Positions 1 to 7,761 of a stretch of DNA of 64,000 bases are shown piece after piece; the stretch's first letter is position 1, and each line of letters starts with the position of its first letter. Source of the DNA: Hymenobacter tibetensis. GTDB taxonomy: Bacteria; Bacteroidota; Bacteroidia; Cytophagales; Hymenobacteraceae. A program made the position numbers and the translations under genes. The notes beneath the pieces are model-generated. The model worked only from the letters and a program-made list of their open reading frames with translations. It was not told the DNA's origin and did not search any database. The stretch is taken from positions 3,128,001 through 3,192,000 of the forward strand of contig NZ_CP094669.1 in assembly GCF_022827545.1 (NCBI RefSeq). Reading direction: 5' to 3'.

Positions 1-1574
1 ACACCAAATCGGTGATGCTGGCGCCGACCGTAACGTTCCTAGTGTCTGACAAGACCACGCTGAATGCCGAGCTGGTGTACACCCATATCGATGGGTACCT
101 TGACCGCGGCATACCTATCAAGAGCAACGACCTGTACGGTGTGCCGCGCTCCTTCACCCTGAGCCAGCCCAGCGACTATTTCCGCACCAACACCTACTAC
201 CTCAATGCCTCGCTGAGCCATAAATTCACCAACTGGCTGTCGTTCAACGCGTCGTATCTCGACTTCACGTACAACGAAAACCTGAGCGAGCACCGCACCC
301 TCAACTCCTACGACAACTCCGACCCAACCAAGCCCACCAACTCGGTGATGAACCTGCGCTACTTTGACCGCCGCGCCGAGGAATACACCAAGAACCTGTC
401 GACCTACTTTGTGCTGAACCGCAACACTGGTTCGGTAACCCACAAGGTAGTAGTAGGAGCCGACTACATCCGCTTCAATACCGACAAGGAAAGCGCCATG
501 TTTGAGGCACGCAACCGCATTGCCACCACCGTAACGGGCACCACGATAACGCAACGCGTGGTACCGCTGCAATTTGACCTCAACAGCCCGAGCTATGAAA
601 TCCGCGACCCAAGCACTTATGTGCGGCGAGCGACCCCCGCGTTTTTCATCGACTATCTCAACTCGATTTATCACACCACCGGCATTTATGTGCAGGACCA
701 AATCGAGGTAACTCCCCGTTTGGGCTTGCTGCTGGGAGCACGCTACGAGCTGTTTGCTGATGAGCGTGACTACGGCGACGGCTCCATTAACATTCCGCAA
801 AGCAAGTTTCTGCCTCGGGCCGGCCTCACCTACGCCCTGCGCGACAACCTGAACTACTTTGCAAGCTATAGCGCCGGCTTCCGGCCGCTGCGCCCCGAGC
901 TTATCCGCTTTCCAGAGCGCTACGGACGCACGGAGCCGTTCAGCCCCGAAACCAGCTACCAGTTGGAAACCGGATTGAAAGGCGAGTTCTTCAACAAGGC
1001 GCTGTTTGCCACCTTGGCTGGCTATCAGATCGGGCGCCGCAACCAGCTTGTGAATACTGGCACGCTCACGGCTGAGGGCGCGGCCATCTACCGCCAGAAC
1101 CAGGCCCGCTCGCGCGGCGTGGAGGTTGAGCTGACGGGCAATATTCTGCCCAACTTCAGTTTAAACGCCAACTACGCCTACAACCACACCGAGGTAACAA
1201 AGGCTGACTTGGCCGCCGAGCAAGGCCAGCCCCTAGCCAACGCGCCTAAGAATTCGGGCGGCTTATGGGCCAAATACACCTTCATGACGCCCACGCTACG
1301 CGGACTGGGTGTGGCCGTGGGTGGCAACTACGTGACCCGGCGCCGCTTTGAAAACCAAGTGCAGCCCCTCGACGGTGGGCCCGAAGAATGGGCCTACTGG
1401 CCCGGATATACCGTGGTCGATGTGGCGCTATTCTACACCATCAACCGCTTCAATTTCCACGTCAACATGAACAACGTGTTCGATAAGTACTACTTCGTGG
1501 GCGGCTACGACTACTACCGGGCCAGCCCTGGTGCCCCCCGCAATTTCATGGCGACCCTGGGTTACACTTTTTAA
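1..1574 (+). CDS. TonB-dependent siderophore-type receptor, C-terminal part (5' truncated by window)
   Basis: The reading frame is open from the first bases (codons from position 3), so the start and plug domain lie outside; about 523 residues remain. They read as an outer-membrane beta-barrel: alternating aromatic/polar strands, segments such as GIYVQDQIEVTPRLGLLLGA and LNYFASYSAGFRPLRPE, and a C-terminal NVFDKYYF followed by GAPRNFMATLGYTF with terminal Phe, typical of the ferric-siderophore class. Such receptors import metal chelates using TonB-ExbBD energy. The next genes encode an ABC exporter-type complex and a Fur-family regulator, so metal-controlled uptake is a reasonable inference; the ligand cannot be told from the barrel. 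An operator upstream would be outside the window. Confidence 0.9.
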   Translation, partial: TKSVMLAPTVTFLVSDKTTLNAELVYTHIDGYLDRGIPIKSNDLYGVPRSFTLSQPSDYFRTNTYYLNASLSHKFTNWLSFNASYLDFTYNENLSEHRTLNSYDNSDPTKPTNSVMNLRYFDRRAEEYTKNLSTYFVLNRNTGSVTHKVVVGADYIRFNTDKESAMFEARNRIATTVTGTTITQRVVPLQFDLNSPSYEIRDPSTYVRRATPAFFIDYLNSIYHTTGIYVQDQIEVTPRLGLLLGARYELFADERDYGDGSINIPQSKFLPRAGLTYALRDNLNYFASYSAGFRPLRPELIRFPERYGRTEPFSPETSYQLETGLKGEFFNKALFATLAGYQIGRRNQLVNTGTLTAEGAAIYRQNQARSRGVEVELTGNILPNFSLNANYAYNHTEVTKADLAAEQGQPLANAPKNSGGLWAKYTFMTPTLRGLGVAVGGNYVTRRRFENQVQPLDGGPEEWAYWPGYTVVDVALFYTINRFNFHVNMNNVFDKYYFVGGYDYYRASPGAPRNFMATLGYTF

Positions 1575-1612
1575 CGTCAAGCAGCTAGAAGCACCAAAAA
1601 CTAGCGCTTGCG

Positions 1613-1742
1613 CTAGTTCCCCTCCTCAACTAAGGAAGGGTCAAGGGTGATTGACCAGAGCGTTGAATGACATCTATTTCTAGAATCTACTTCTAGCTTT
1701 TCCACCACCCCTAGCCCCTCCTCAGCTGAGGAAAGGAACTAG
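1613..1742. repeat. Pair of inverted 28-bp palindromic units
   Basis: Units at 1613-1640 and 1715-1742 are inverted copies of each other (23 of 28 positions match by eye), separated by 74 bp. Each unit is itself a near-palindrome (CCTCCTCA..TGAGGA-like core), so the RNA could fold as two small hairpins or one long one. The pair fills the gap between the TonB receptor and the ABC ATPase gene. It could act as a terminator or mRNA processing/stability element, or be a copy of a dispersed intergenic repeat. Confidence 0.6.
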
Positions 1743-1781
1743 CTGCTTGGCTCTCACCTCGCACCCCAATTACCGAATTCT

Positions 1782-2492
1782 ATGACGTATATTCTGGAAG
1801 CCAAAGAGTTGCGCAAGCAGTACCAGGGCAAGCTAGCCCTGCGCGGGCTGAATCTGCAGATTGCCCCAGGCGAAGTTTTTTGCCTGCTCGGGCAGAACGG
1901 CGCCGGCAAGTCCACGACCATCAACCTGTTTCTGGGCTTCGTGCAGCCGACTTCGGGCGCGGCCTTCGTGAACGGACTAGAAGTGGCCGCGCAACCCCTT
2001 AAAATCAAGGAGTACCTGGCTTACATCCCCGAGCAGGTGATGCTCTACCCGCACCTGACTGGCCTCGAAAACCTAGCGTTGTTCAGCAGCTTGGCTGGCT
2101 TCAAGTACCCCGAGCCGGAACTGCTAGCCTACCTCACGCGGGCGGGGCTGCCGGCCGAAGCCACCCGGCGGCGGGTGGGCACTTACTCCAAAGGCATGCG
2201 CCAGAAGGTGGGCATTGCCATTGCCGTGGCCAAGCACGCCAAAGTGCTCCTGCTTGATGAGCCCACCTCCGGCCTCGACCCCAAAGCTTCCAACGAGTTT
2301 TCCGAGCTGTTGCGGGAGCTAAGCGCCGAGGGTACCGCCGTACTCATGGCCACCCACGACATCTTCCGGGCCAAAGAAGTGGGTACCCGCGTGGGCATTA
2401 TGCGCGAGGGCGAACTGGTGGACGTGCGGCCCACCACCGACCTGAATGCCCACGAGCTAGAGCAGCTGTACCTCACGCACATGCATAACTAG
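1782..2492 (+). CDS. ABC transporter ATP-binding protein (ABC-2 type, CcmA/NosF-like)
   Basis: A 236-residue single nucleotide-binding domain: Walker A GQNGAGKST near residues 37-45, signature YSKGMRQKVGIAIA, Walker B LLLDEPTSGLDP and the switch His in MATHD. The length and the SKGM form of the signature are typical of ATPases serving ABC-2 membrane subunits (CcmA/NosF/GldA group). It is followed after 7 bp by one DUF3526-type permease and after a further 5 bp by another, so the three form an operon and probably one complex at the inner membrane. The substrate is unknown. The neighbouring receptor, Fur-family repressor and MerC-like gene point to metal or metallo-enzyme maturation, by inference only. 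Confidence 0.92.
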   Translation: MTYILEAKELRKQYQGKLALRGLNLQIAPGEVFCLLGQNGAGKSTTINLFLGFVQPTSGAAFVNGLEVAAQPLKIKEYLAYIPEQVMLYPHLTGLENLALFSSLAGFKYPEPELLAYLTRAGLPAEATRRRVGTYSKGMRQKVGIAIAVAKHAKVLLLDEPTSGLDPKASNEFSELLRELSAEGTAVLMATHDIFRAKEVGTRVGIMREGELVDVRPTTDLNAHELEQLYLTHMHN

Positions 2493-2499
2493 GCACCCC

Positions 2500-3918
2500 A
2501 TGATTTACAGTATTGCACGCAAAGAATTCGTGAGTACCCTGCGCGACCGGCGCTTCCTGGTGCTGAGTGCGTTGGTGCTGGCGCTACTGCTGGTTGCCAC
2601 GCTGGTAGGGCGCCGCAGCTACCGCACGCTACAGCAGGAACGAGCCCTGGCCCAAGCCACCGTCAACGACCAGTTTCACCACCAGCCGGCCCGGCATCCG
2701 CACCGGGTGGCCCACTATGGTTCGTTTGCTTTCCGGCCCAAGGCAGGCCTGAGCTTGCTGGATTCCGGGGTCGATTCCTTTACCGGTACCGCGGTATACC
2801 TGGAAGCGCACCAGCAAAACAGCGTCAATTTCAGCCAGGCCCAGCAGTCGGGCTCCCTGCTCCGATTCGGCGAAATGACCGTGGCATTCGTGCTGCAGCT
2901 GCTGGTGCCGTTGCTGATTATCTTCCTGTGTTTCGGGGCGTTCAGTGAGGAGCGTGAAACCGGCACTTTAAAGCTGTTGCTCAGCCAGGGCATTACGCTG
3001 CGGCAGGTAGCTTGGGGCAAAATCAGGGGGTACAGCCAGGCCGTGGCGCTGGTGGTAGTGCCCGCGCTGGCCGTGGCCGCCGCCCTGCTGTTTACCGGTG
3101 CCGAGTTTGCCACCGGCCCCGACCTGCTGGCGCGGTTGGTGCTGTTTGTAGTGGGCTACGCGGTGTACTTCTTCTTGTTTGTGGTGGGCTCCGTTGTGGT
3201 GTCGGCCTGGCAGGCTGACTCGCGCACGGCCCTCGTGACGCTGCTGGGGCTCTGGATGCTGGGCTGCATTATTCTGCCCAAAGCCACTGCCAACCTAGGC
3301 GCCACGCTCTACCCCACCACAACCAAAGCGCAGATGGACGCCGAGGTGCACGAAGAAGCCCAAAAGGGCATCAATGGCCACGACCCGCAAGACCAGCGCA
3401 CCGCTGCGCTGAAGGCTTCCTTGCTGAAGAAGTACGGCGTCGATTCCGAAGAAAAGCTGCCCGTAAGCGTGGGGGGTATTGTGATGGGAGAAAGTGAGGC
3501 GTATTCCAGCCGGGTGTACCAGCAGCATTTCGCCGCCCTAAACGCCACCTACGAACGGCAAAACGCTATTTCCCTGTGGGCCGGCTTACTGAATCCCTAT
3601 CAAGCCATCCGGCCGCTTTCCATGGGCCTGGCCGGCGCCGACTTCGCACACTACGTGCACTTCCAGCAGGCAGCCGAAACCTACCGCTACCAACTAGTGC
3701 AGCGCCTGAATTCGCTGCAAGCCGGAATGGGCTACGGCGACAAAGAACGCCGGCTTGATGCTGCCACCTGGCAGAGCATTCCCACTTTCACCTACCAACC
3801 GCCTACCCTGGCCTGGGCCCTGTCGCGCTTATTGCTGCCGGTGGTGGCGCTGCTGCTGTGGGCCGCGGGCTTGAGCTGGCTAGGGCTGCGCCTGATTGGT
3901 AAAACAAGCATCACCTGA
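2500..3918 (+). CDS. ABC-2 type permease, DUF3526-like (first of two)
   Basis: 472 residues. It opens with IARKEFVSTLRDRRF and a hydrophobic helix (about 20-40), then a long periplasmic region (about 40-125), then a run of membrane helices between about 126 and 262, a second extracytoplasmic segment, and a last helix near 445-465. The motif FSEERETGTLKLLLSQ after the second helix is the ABC-2 coupling region. This layout matches the COG1277/DUF3526 permeases of Bacteroidota. It lies between the ATPase and a second related permease with 7- and 5-bp spacing, so a heterodimeric membrane unit is likely. Transport direction and substrate are not visible. Confidence 0.88.
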   Translation: MIYSIARKEFVSTLRDRRFLVLSALVLALLLVATLVGRRSYRTLQQERALAQATVNDQFHHQPARHPHRVAHYGSFAFRPKAGLSLLDSGVDSFTGTAVYLEAHQQNSVNFSQAQQSGSLLRFGEMTVAFVLQLLVPLLIIFLCFGAFSEERETGTLKLLLSQGITLRQVAWGKIRGYSQAVALVVVPALAVAAALLFTGAEFATGPDLLARLVLFVVGYAVYFFLFVVGSVVVSAWQADSRTALVTLLGLWMLGCIILPKATANLGATLYPTTTKAQMDAEVHEEAQKGINGHDPQDQRTAALKASLLKKYGVDSEEKLPVSVGGIVMGESEAYSSRVYQQHFAALNATYERQNAISLWAGLLNPYQAIRPLSMGLAGADFAHYVHFQQAAETYRYQLVQRLNSLQAGMGYGDKERRLDAATWQSIPTFTYQPPTLAWALSRLLLPVVALLLWAAGLSWLGLRLIGKTSIT

Positions 3919-3923
3919 TTTCC

Positions 3924-5315
3924 ATGAACCGATTTTCGCTTTTCCGCCTGTTGCTTTCCTATGAATGGCAACATTTCCGCGCCGCCCGCGGCCTGGTCGT
4001 ACTTACGGGCTTGTTGCTGGCCACGGGCCTGTACGGCATCTACTACGGCACCACTGAAATAGAACGGCAGCGCCAGCACCTGGCCGCCCTGCCCGAACTA
4101 ACGCGCCACAACATAGACGAGCTGAAAGGGAAGTTTCCGGGCGACGCCGACGCCGGCGACATCGGCTACTACCACACCACCTACGCCGTGCACCACCCCG
4201 ATGCCTGGGCCGCCCTTTCCCTGGGCCAGCGCGACCTCAACCCGTATTATGTGAAGCTCCGCTTGCTGGGTTTACAAGGCCAGCTCTACGCCGCCGACAA
4301 CGTAAATCCGGTGAAGTCGTTGAGCGGCAACTTCGACCTAGCTTTTGTGCTGGTATACTTGCTGCCGCTGCTAGTTATTGCCTTGAGCTTCAACTTACTG
4401 TCCAGTGAGCGGGAACAGGGCATTTTGCCGTTGCTGCTGGCCCAACCCGTGTCCCCGACGCTGCTCGTTGGTGCCAAGCTGGCGTTTCGGCTGGCCTTGG
4501 TGCTGGGGCTGGCGTGGCTGCTCTCGGCAATCGGCATGCTCTGGGCGGGCGTGCCGCTGGATGGCCGCGTGGGATTATGGCTTAGCATGACGACGCTCTA
4601 CACCCTGTTTTGGTTTGGGGTGGCGCTGGTAGTGACGGCCTTGCAGCGCAACTCGGCGGTGAATGCGGTAACCCTGGTGGGTGCGTGGTTGCTGCTGGTG
4701 GTGCTGGTGCCGAGCTTGCTCAACCTGTGGGTGGCGGCCGCCCGGCCGGTGCCCCAAGGCTTGGAACTGACGATCCGGCAACGCGAGGAAATTCATGCCG
4801 GCTGGGACCGACCCAAGACCCAGACCATGAACCGTTTCTTCGCCCTCTACCCGAAGTGGCGCGATACGGCCACCATTCGGGAGCGGTTTGTGTGGCGCTG
4901 GTACTATGCCTTCCAACACCTGGGCGACCAATCGGTGCAGCCGCTGGCGGCCGCCTACACCTCCGGCCTGCAAGAGCGCTACAACCTGGTAGAGCAACTC
5001 AACCTGCTTTCGCCCGCCATCAACACCCAAACCAGCCTCAACGCCTTGGCGGGCACCGATTTGCCTACCCACCTGCATTTCCAGCAGAGCGCCCGCGCCT
5101 ACCACGATGCGTTGCGCGCGTTCTACTATCCATTTCTGTTCAAGCAAGTGGCCTTCACCCACGCCGACTACGCCCGCGAACCCACGCACACCTTCACCAG
5201 CCAGCCCGAATTGCTTACCGCCTACGGGGGCCTACGCAAGCTGCTGCTAAGCGTGGCAGTGATAGTGGCGGCCGGCCTGCTGCTGCTGCGCAGCCGGGCT
5301 ATTCAGCCTCGTTAA
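3924..5315 (+). CDS. ABC-2 type permease, DUF3526-like (second of two)
   Basis: 463 residues with the same plan as the preceding permease: an N-terminal membrane helix with LLSYEWQHFRAARGL, a periplasmic loop, the coupling motif LLSSEREQGILPLLLAQP, several closely spaced helices to about residue 275, a long polar domain and a final helix near 440-458. The two permeases are clearly paralogous and probably pair with the ATPase at 1782-2492. This is the last gene of the compact ABC operon; a 238-bp gap precedes the Fur-family gene. No substrate can be assigned from the sequence. Confidence 0.88.
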   Translation: MNRFSLFRLLLSYEWQHFRAARGLVVLTGLLLATGLYGIYYGTTEIERQRQHLAALPELTRHNIDELKGKFPGDADAGDIGYYHTTYAVHHPDAWAALSLGQRDLNPYYVKLRLLGLQGQLYAADNVNPVKSLSGNFDLAFVLVYLLPLLVIALSFNLLSSEREQGILPLLLAQPVSPTLLVGAKLAFRLALVLGLAWLLSAIGMLWAGVPLDGRVGLWLSMTTLYTLFWFGVALVVTALQRNSAVNAVTLVGAWLLLVVLVPSLLNLWVAAARPVPQGLELTIRQREEIHAGWDRPKTQTMNRFFALYPKWRDTATIRERFVWRWYYAFQHLGDQSVQPLAAAYTSGLQERYNLVEQLNLLSPAINTQTSLNALAGTDLPTHLHFQQSARAYHDALRAFYYPFLFKQVAFTHADYAREPTHTFTSQPELLTAYGGLRKLLLSVAVIVAAGLLLLRSRAIQPR

Positions 5316-5553
5316 GCCTGTAGGCTACGGCTTGGGTAGGGCCGTTGTTCTCGGTTTGCTCGTGGCGCAGCTTCGTGCGTGTCACTGTATAAGGAGGGAC
5401 GCTGGCCGACCTGCAACGTGCACGACCGAGCCCCGCTCCTACGCAGCACGCCGGCCAAGAGTTTGTCTGAATCGGGGACGTGTACTGCCATTTCTGCTAC
5501 GCATTTGAGCAGCTACTGCTAGCTCCTGGTGTGCTCACTTCAATTTCGGTACT

Positions 5554-5964
5554 ATGACCATTCTTTCCGTCGCGGCATTATTGCAGCGTTATGGCGTGCG
5601 GCTCACGGGCCCCCGCCGGGCAGTGCTGGAAGTGTTGCTTCAAGCCACCTATGCGTTATCTGGGGCCGAAATTGAACAGCATCTCACTCTGCTTCTCGAT
5701 CGGATTACGCTGTACCGAACGCTGAAAACCTTCGAGGAAAAAGGGTTGATTCACCGGGTTATCGACCACTCCGATACCATCCGCTACGCGGTGTGTCCCG
5801 GCTCCTCCATCAGGGAGCATGTGCATTTCAAATGCACCACCTGCCAGCACATCTATTGCTTGGGCCAAGTGCCGGTGCCAACCATCACCTTACCCAGCGA
5901 GTACCGCGTGGAACGCGGCGACTACCTGCTCTCGGGTATCTGCGAGCGGTGCCATCCAAGCTAA
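5554..5964 (+). CDS. Fur-family metal-responsive repressor (Fur/Zur-like)
   Basis: 136 residues, close to family length. The N-terminal winged helix carries RLTGPRRAVLEVLL and the recognition segment DRITLYRTLKTFEEKGLIH. The C-terminal dimerisation domain has the H-V-H-F metal ligands (His89, His91) and two structural zinc pairs, CTTC at 94-97 and CERC at 130-133. Family members dimerise with Fe, Zn or Mn and block promoters. Neighbours (TonB receptor upstream, His-ladder lipoprotein and MerC-like protein downstream) plus two matching palindromes at 6253 and 6928 suggest it controls this locus. MerC-like proteins sit next to Zur-like repressors in other Bacteroidota, so zinc is my preferred but unproven co-repressor. 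Confidence 0.9.
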   Translation: MTILSVAALLQRYGVRLTGPRRAVLEVLLQATYALSGAEIEQHLTLLLDRITLYRTLKTFEEKGLIHRVIDHSDTIRYAVCPGSSIREHVHFKCTTCQHIYCLGQVPVPTITLPSEYRVERGDYLLSGICERCHPS

Positions 5965-6298
5965 TGCGTTGCTGGCCACAAACAGCAGCCGGCCTGCAGC
6001 CCCAAGTTAAGTGCTGCCGGCTACTTGCTTTCCAAACTCGCCGATGACTTCAGCTGCGGCTATCGGCATGCCAGCGTTTTGACAGCCGCTTCCCCTGTTC
6101 TAGATGCGCCGCAACCTGTCAGCTTCGATTAAAACTAACCTTCATGACCGGGAGCAAGCCTCGCTTACAGCCACCATAGACTCTGCTGCTCCGAGAAAGA
6201 ACCCGCGCTAGTTGATTTTCTGATAGAATTAACTCAGCTACACCCCAACAAACGCATCTATGTTGCGTTAGTCGAACCTGTACACCAAATTTTCATCA
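5965..6298. other. Intergenic region with one operator-like palindrome
   Basis: 334 bp without a convincing gene. The only signal recognised is the palindrome at 6253-6267, 31 bp before the lipoprotein start. No TAnnTTTG box at a good spacing was found. Confidence 0.5.
6253..6267. promoter_or_regulatory. Candidate Fur/Zur-type operator, site A
   Basis: A 6-3-6 palindrome, CGCATC TAT GTTGCG. Five of six arm positions are symmetric, and the symmetry extends two further bases on each side (6251-6269). It lies 31 bp before the His-ladder lipoprotein start. Its right arm GTTGC matches site B upstream of the MerC-like gene. Assignment to the Fur-family protein at 5554 is inference from position, symmetry and recurrence. 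Confidence 0.5.
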
Positions 6299-6850
6299 AT
6301 GAATACCTCCGCATCCTTTTCTGCTTCCTTCGCCGCCAGCATATTTGCCTTGGCGCTGGCCGTCAGTAGCTGTCAGTCCGCCACCGACAAGGCCGCAGAA
6401 ACCAGCACAGCCACCGAAGCCGGCACTACCGCGGCCACTGGCACCGTAACCCACGACCAGCTACTGGCCGACCATCAGAAGATGGAAGTTGACCACCGCA
6501 CCATGGAAGAAGCCGACTCGGTGATGGAAGCCGAACACGCCGCCGACCTGACTGCTGCCAAAGCCGCTAAAACCGACGGAACGCCAGCTTTCAAGGAGTT
6601 GGAAGCTCGTCATACAGCCTTGATGACCAAACACAAAGCGGTGGTACAACAGCACAACGACGTGCTCAAACGCCACGCCGAACTAGAGCAGAATCACGGG
6701 GCCAGCTCAATCGACGACGCGACCATGCAAGCCGATCATGCCAGCATGAAAACCGAGGACGAGCAGATGCAGCAGGAACACCGCCAACTGGTTGATGACC
6801 ACAAGAAAATTCAGCAGGAGCACGCCGCTCTCTTAACTGGGGGCAAGTAA
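6299..6850 (+). CDS. Secreted lipoprotein with histidine-ladder heptad coiled coil
   Basis: 183 residues. A hydrophobic signal segment ends in a lipobox-like AVSSC (Cys25), so the protein is probably a periplasmic or outer-membrane lipoprotein. After a Thr/Ala linker it is nearly all helix. His occurs exactly every seven residues: 52, 59, 66, (Asp73), 80; then 105, 112, 119, 126, 133, (Asp140), 147, (Asp154), 161, 168, 175. The residue three places after each is mostly Met, Val, Leu or Ile, giving an a/d coiled-coil core whose a layer is His or Asp. Surrounding positions are rich in Glu, Asp and Gln. No known family was recognised. A metal-buffering or metal-sensing role is inferred from the His layers, the Fur-type palindrome upstream and the neighbours. 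Confidence 0.85.
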   Translation: MNTSASFSASFAASIFALALAVSSCQSATDKAAETSTATEAGTTAATGTVTHDQLLADHQKMEVDHRTMEEADSVMEAEHAADLTAAKAAKTDGTPAFKELEARHTALMTKHKAVVQQHNDVLKRHAELEQNHGASSIDDATMQADHASMKTEDEQMQQEHRQLVDDHKKIQQEHAALLTGGK

Positions 6851-6927
6851 TACGCAAACCCAGGCTCTAGTTCCGAGGCACAATAGCTTGGGCTAGGGCT
6901 AAAAAACACAAGCCCGCCGGCATCATA

Positions 6928-6942
6928 TGTAACATTGTTGCA
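6928..6942. promoter_or_regulatory. Candidate Fur/Zur-type operator, site B
   Basis: TGTAAC ATT GTTGCA, the same 6-3-6 form as site A with five of six arm positions symmetric, flanked by a symmetric A/T pair. It covers the -33 box (GTTG, 6937-6940) of the promoter whose -7 box is at 6960-6967, a placement expected of a repressor site. Confidence 0.55.
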
Positions 6943-6967
6943 TTTAATGTCGGCGGGCTTATCTTTG
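6937..6967 (+). promoter_or_regulatory. Bacteroidetes-type promoter of the MerC-like gene
   Basis: -33 box GTTG at 6937-6940 and -7 box TATCTTTG (TAnnTTTG) at 6960-6967, with 19 bp between them, the consensus spacing. Transcription would start near 6972, about 55 nt before the ATG at 7027. Confidence 0.65.
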
Positions 6968-7026
6968 AGCGGCAGTGGCAGCGAAGCCACTGCTTACTTC
7001 TCAAGCTAAGGCTTCAATCCACTACC

Positions 7027-7413
7027 ATGAACTACCGACTTCAACGGGCCGCTGATTACGGCGGGATAGGGAACGCACTACTGTGCCTGCTGCATTGCGC
7101 CGCCGGCCCTGCCCTGCTAGCTTGGTGGGGCACCCAGCAGGCCAGCGCCACGGCCGAATACTGGGAACAAAGTTTTTTAGTGCTCAGCGGCGTACTCGTC
7201 GCTTTGGCTACTTGGCAGCACTCCACCCGCAAGTTGCGCCTGGCGTTGTGGTTGCTGTTTTCCTTGTTCGCGGTGGCCGGCCTGCTGGCGGAGCAATGGC
7301 CCCTGCTAGAGTTCGTGCAATATGCCGCTTCCGTCGGTCTGATGGTCACCCATCTGCTTAATCAACGCCATTGCCGTTGCAGCGCACAGCGGCCCTGTGT
7401 ACCTGCTTGTTAG
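7027..7413 (+). CDS. MerC-like small metal-associated membrane protein
   Basis: 128 residues with four hydrophobic segments (about 16-34, 48-62, 70-88, 95-110). The first contains the LCLLHCAA motif (Cys20, His23, Cys24) seen in the MerC domain. The tail is unusually rich in ligands: RHCRCSAQRPCVPAC has four Cys and one His in the last 14 residues. MerC was described as a mercuric-ion membrane transporter. Bacteroidota homologues commonly sit beside Fur/Zur-family genes and no mer operon is present here, so mercury resistance is unlikely to be the main role and zinc handling is the better guess. Its promoter overlaps a palindrome resembling a Fur-type operator. Confidence 0.8.
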   Translation: MNYRLQRAADYGGIGNALLCLLHCAAGPALLAWWGTQQASATAEYWEQSFLVLSGVLVALATWQHSTRKLRLALWLLFSLFAVAGLLAEQWPLLEFVQYAASVGLMVTHLLNQRHCRCSAQRPCVPAC

Positions 7414-7761
7414 CCGTTGCTTGTAGCTTCCCTACTTGGGCCGACAAACAAAGCCCTTGCTAATCAGCAGCCCCGAACGACCTTATGTGGGTTACGGGGT
7501 GCGTGAGCGAACCGAGCCCCACAGCGTGTTCCGTTGCCGACAAGAACACCGAGCGTACCCGGCCTTTCCAGTTCGGGCTCCAACTGGCGGCTTAAGATGT
7601 TACGTACGCCCTTGACTACAGCAGCGGCAAACCCCAGCCTTCAGCTAGTGCTTCGTTGCTGCTAGTTTAGGCGGGTTATTTTGGGGAGGAAGATGCAACG
7701 CTCTTCGCTACGCCGGCAGTCAAGCAGCCGCAATTGGTTTCAGCACCAACCGGCGGTGCAT
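7414..7761. other. 348-bp region without a recognised gene
   Basis: It lies between the MerC-like stop codon and the end of the convergent HxlR gene. Short open frames here look like chance. No strong terminator hairpin or promoter was seen. Confidence 0.4.

Larger units (their letters stand above)
6851..7026. other. Intergenic region holding the merC-like promoter and a 10-bp-stem hairpin
   Basis: A perfect 10-bp inverted repeat (6910-6919 with 6951-6960, AAGCCCGCCG) encloses a 31-nt loop. The loop contains the site-B palindrome and the -33 box of the downstream promoter. As RNA the hairpin could terminate the lipoprotein transcript. As DNA the loop is the regulatory region of the next gene. 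Confidence 0.5.

Noticed and set aside
1..7413. Mercury-resistance operon reading of the MerC-like gene
   Set aside because: No merR, merT, merP or merA is present; the Fur-family neighbour makes a zinc or iron context more likely.
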